From Gp7-AA10 sp035516895 (GTDB lineage Bacteria > Acidobacteriota > Thermoanaerobaculia > Gp7-AA8): a stretch of DNA of 30,153 nt. The position numbers and the translations under genes were made by a program. Every line of letters begins with the position of its first letter. Positions within the stretch are counted from its first letter, which is position 1. Shown here one piece after another: positions 28,610 through 30,153 of the stretch. The notes under the pieces were generated by a model. It ran no database searches and was not told the DNA's origin. It saw only the letters and a list, made by a program, of their open reading frames with translations. The stretch lies in the NCBI GenBank assembly GCA_035516895.1, contig DATIZY010000290.1:1-30153 (forward strand), written 5' to 3'.

Positions 28610-29944
28610 TTACCGAATCGTTCGTAGCGAGAGATGGAACTTGCCGCCGCGCAGATCTTCGGGCGCGCGCAGCGGGTGAGCGTAAACGATGCTCAGCAGC
28701 ACCTCGAAGTCGCGCACGGTCACGCTCGCTTCGGCGCCGAGGCCGACGTCGACGACATAGTTGCTCGGCTTCACCGCATCGCTGTAGTTGAAGCCGACAT
28801 TGCCGACCCCGACGTACCCGATTCCGTAGACGGTGTTCCAGTGGGCGATGCCGGTGCGGTAATCGCGATTGCGAAACACCGGGACGAAGTATTCGTTCGT
28901 GAGGTGGAATTCGCTGGTGCCGAGCGAGAAATCATCAGACTTCACGCCGAGGAGCGCCTCGCGTCCGCCGAGGTCGAACATTTCGTAAGCGGGGACGCTG
29001 TAGCGCTGGAATGAAGGGACGCTGACGGCTCCGGGAGGAGGGGTTCCCCGTCCGCAGACCTGGTTCGTCTGATCGGTGCACCAGTCGCGGACGATCGATT
29101 TCGTCGGAAAAATGCCGGCGTGTGCGCGGGTGACGATGAACGATGTCGGCGTGATGTCCCAGCGTCGCAGTGCCTCCGCCTCGAATTTGGTATAGCGATA
29201 GTCGCCTGTTGCGAGGCGCGCCCCTTCGGTGAGCGCGACGGCGAAGCTTGTCTTCTGCGGGCCGATGTCGCGAAAGGCGGTGAGGACGGGGATGATGCGG
29301 CCGCGGGACTCGCCGACGATTGCGTTCATGTGCTCGTCGAATTCGGTGCCGTATTGATAACCGATTTTCGTATAAATATTGTTTTTACGATTATCGACTT
29401 GCGTGACGTCGCCGAACGTCAGGCGATCGTCCTGCAGGAGCCAGAAGTAGCGATTGTTGTAGTCGCGCGGGATCTCGGCGAGAAAAAGGCCGCCGCGCAC
29501 GCGCTGAAACTGCGCGCTCTGCCCGAGGTTCTCGAAGCCGATCGTGTCGAAGACGGAGATCTTGTACGTGAAGTTGCGCGCGTAGTACTTGTAACGGAGA
29601 AATGTATCGATGTCGCCGTTGATGAAGCGGTAGTCGATCTGCGATTCAAAGAGAACGTTCTTGATCAGCTTCCGGAGGCGAATGGAGGCCTGACCTTCGG
29701 GGATGTAGAGGTTGAAGTAGGGGAGAGTGTCGCGGCGCTCGTAGCTCCCGCTCGCGGCGCCGGACAGCACGGATGGCTCGCCGGCCGGGTTCGTGGTCGG
29801 CGGAGTCTGATCGGTGGTGGTCGGCGGATTCTGGCTCGTCGGCGGCTGCGTCTGCGGTGGAGGCGGCGGCGGCGTCTCCTGCGCCAAAGCTCCAGCGGCG
29901 GCAACAATTACAACGAGGATAAGCGAGATCCGTCGGAGCAGCAT
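28610..29944 (-). CDS. Outer-membrane beta-barrel protein with proline-rich N-terminal linker
   Basis: Exported protein of 444 residues (450 if started at GTG 29962). A signal peptide (MLLRRISLILVVIVAAAGAL, cut near Ala-Gln) is followed by a Pro/Thr/Gln-rich linker of about 40 residues and then long alternating amphipathic strands rich in Tyr, Phe and Gly, as in a beta-barrel. The region LGGREALLGVKSDDFSLGTSEFHLTNEYFVPVF and later VVDVGLGAEASV recall the last strands of Omp85/surface-antigen barrels (the first is split as LGGREALLGVKS and FHLTNEYFVPVF), but the C-terminus is Arg, not Phe or Trp, so that is only a guess. Two Cys lie close together (WCTDQTNQVC), perhaps a disulphide loop. Start choice is unsure; neither has a strong ribosome site. 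Confidence 0.65.
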   Translation of the reverse strand: MLLRRISLILVVIVAAAGALAQETPPPPPPQTQPPTSQNPPTTTDQTPPTTNPAGEPSVLSGAASGSYERRDTLPYFNLYIPEGQASIRLRKLIKNVLFESQIDYRFINGDIDTFLRYKYYARNFTYKISVFDTIGFENLGQSAQFQRVRGGLFLAEIPRDYNNRYFWLLQDDRLTFGDVTQVDNRKNNIYTKIGYQYGTEFDEHMNAIVGESRGRIIPVLTAFRDIGPQKTSFAVALTEGARLATGDYRYTKFEAEALRRWDITPTSFIVTRAHAGIFPTKSIVRDWCTDQTNQVCGRGTPPPGAVSVPSFQRYSVPAYEMFDLGGREALLGVKSDDFSLGTSEFHLTNEYFVPVFRNRDYRTGIAHWNTVYGIGYVGVGNVGFNYSDAVKPSNYVVDVGLGAEASVTVRDFEVLLSIVYAHPLRAPEDLRGGKFHLSLRTIR

Positions 29945-30107
29945 GGCGCGTCGCGTTTGCACGTTCGAGGCCTGAGGTCGAAGGACTCAAGCTATGATAA
30001 ATTTAGAGAGTTGAGGCGTTTACCCCAAGTCGTGTGCACTCGTCTGGCACACGGTTTGTAAGCGCGCGGGCATTATACGATGCGGACGATTACCGTGCGA
30101 GAGATTT

Positions 30108-30113
30108 AGGAGG
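30108..30113 (+). promoter_or_regulatory. Strong Shine-Dalgarno AGGAGG at the window edge
   Basis: AGGAGG is followed by six bases (TGTGAT) and TTG at 30120. Spacing is ideal, and it decides the TTG start of the partial gene. A GTG six bases earlier in another frame meets a stop codon within ten codons. Confidence 0.55.
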
Positions 30114-30119
30114 TGTGAT

Positions 30120-30153
30120 TTGTTCCGTCTCAGTCATCGGCTAATGTTCCTTG
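30120..30153 (+). CDS. Start of a rightward gene (partial)
   Basis: Eleven codons are visible before the window ends: M(TTG)-F-R-L-S-H-R-L-M-F-L. The basic then hydrophobic opening would fit a signal peptide or membrane helix. The ribosome site AGGAGG is ideally spaced. The region 29963-30107 between this gene and the divergent outer-membrane protein gene must hold both promoters; TATCAT on the minus strand (29994-29999) and TTATAC near 30072 are weak candidates. Function cannot be told. Confidence 0.45.
   Translation, partial: MFRLSHRLMFL

Noticed and set aside
30045..30059. Sigma-54 promoter before the partial gene
   Set aside because: TGGCAC-N5-TTGT lacks the GC dinucleotide that is nearly invariant at -12.

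Overview
The window reads as a chromosomal segment of a GC-rich, Gram-negative bacterium. LpxC (lipid A synthesis), an outer-membrane barrel protein, a periplasmic BON protein, type IV pilus parts and the run lpxC - DUF4390 - ntrY - ntrX point to a diderm. The mixture (accD-folC, PilT with a zinc-ribbon partner, several YfhO proteins, many intergenic repeats) looks most like Acidobacteriota, but that placement is inferred from gene content, not from a marker-gene comparison.

Layout. 1-2.5 kb: heptamer array, pilT-type ATPase, zinc-ribbon/pseudo-receiver gene, a bidirectional terminator, and a convergent pilin gene with a very good sigma-54 promoter. 2.5-15 kb: an envelope glycosylation region with three YfhO-family membrane proteins, a GT2 polyprenyl-phosphate sugar synthase coupled to one of them, and a GT-C-like membrane protein; an M20 peptidase is coupled to the first YfhO gene. 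Embedded here is a leftward operon glyA - 37-residue basic peptide - precorrin-2 dehydrogenase - GT-C protein. 15-18.2 kb: leftward gap2-like, accD, folC. 18.2-24 kb: rightward smpB, lpxC, DUF4390, ntrY, ntrX. 24.2-30.1 kb: tRNA-Gly(GCC), leftward qor-like - mutL - yraN, rightward small membrane protein - BON protein, leftward outer-membrane barrel, and the first codons of a rightward gene at the edge.

Working together: NtrY/NtrX is a two-component pair whose regulator keeps the sigma-54 contact motif GAFTGA, and the pilin promoter in the same window is of the sigma-54 class; whether one controls the other is unknown. The GT2 and YfhO genes resemble two parts of the known three-part periplasmic glycosylation route (lipid-linked sugar synthase, flippase, GT-C transferase); no flippase is visible here.

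Three features stand out. First, at least eight intergenic sites carry arrays of 7-base units from four sequence families, several arranged as inverted pairs that would fold into long hairpins. Second, many first-in-operon genes have a TANNNT -10-like box only 6-12 bases before the start codon, suggesting leaderless or nearly leaderless mRNAs, while others have clear Shine-Dalgarno sites. Third, two palindromic dispersed elements supply the TAG stop codon of the gene they follow.
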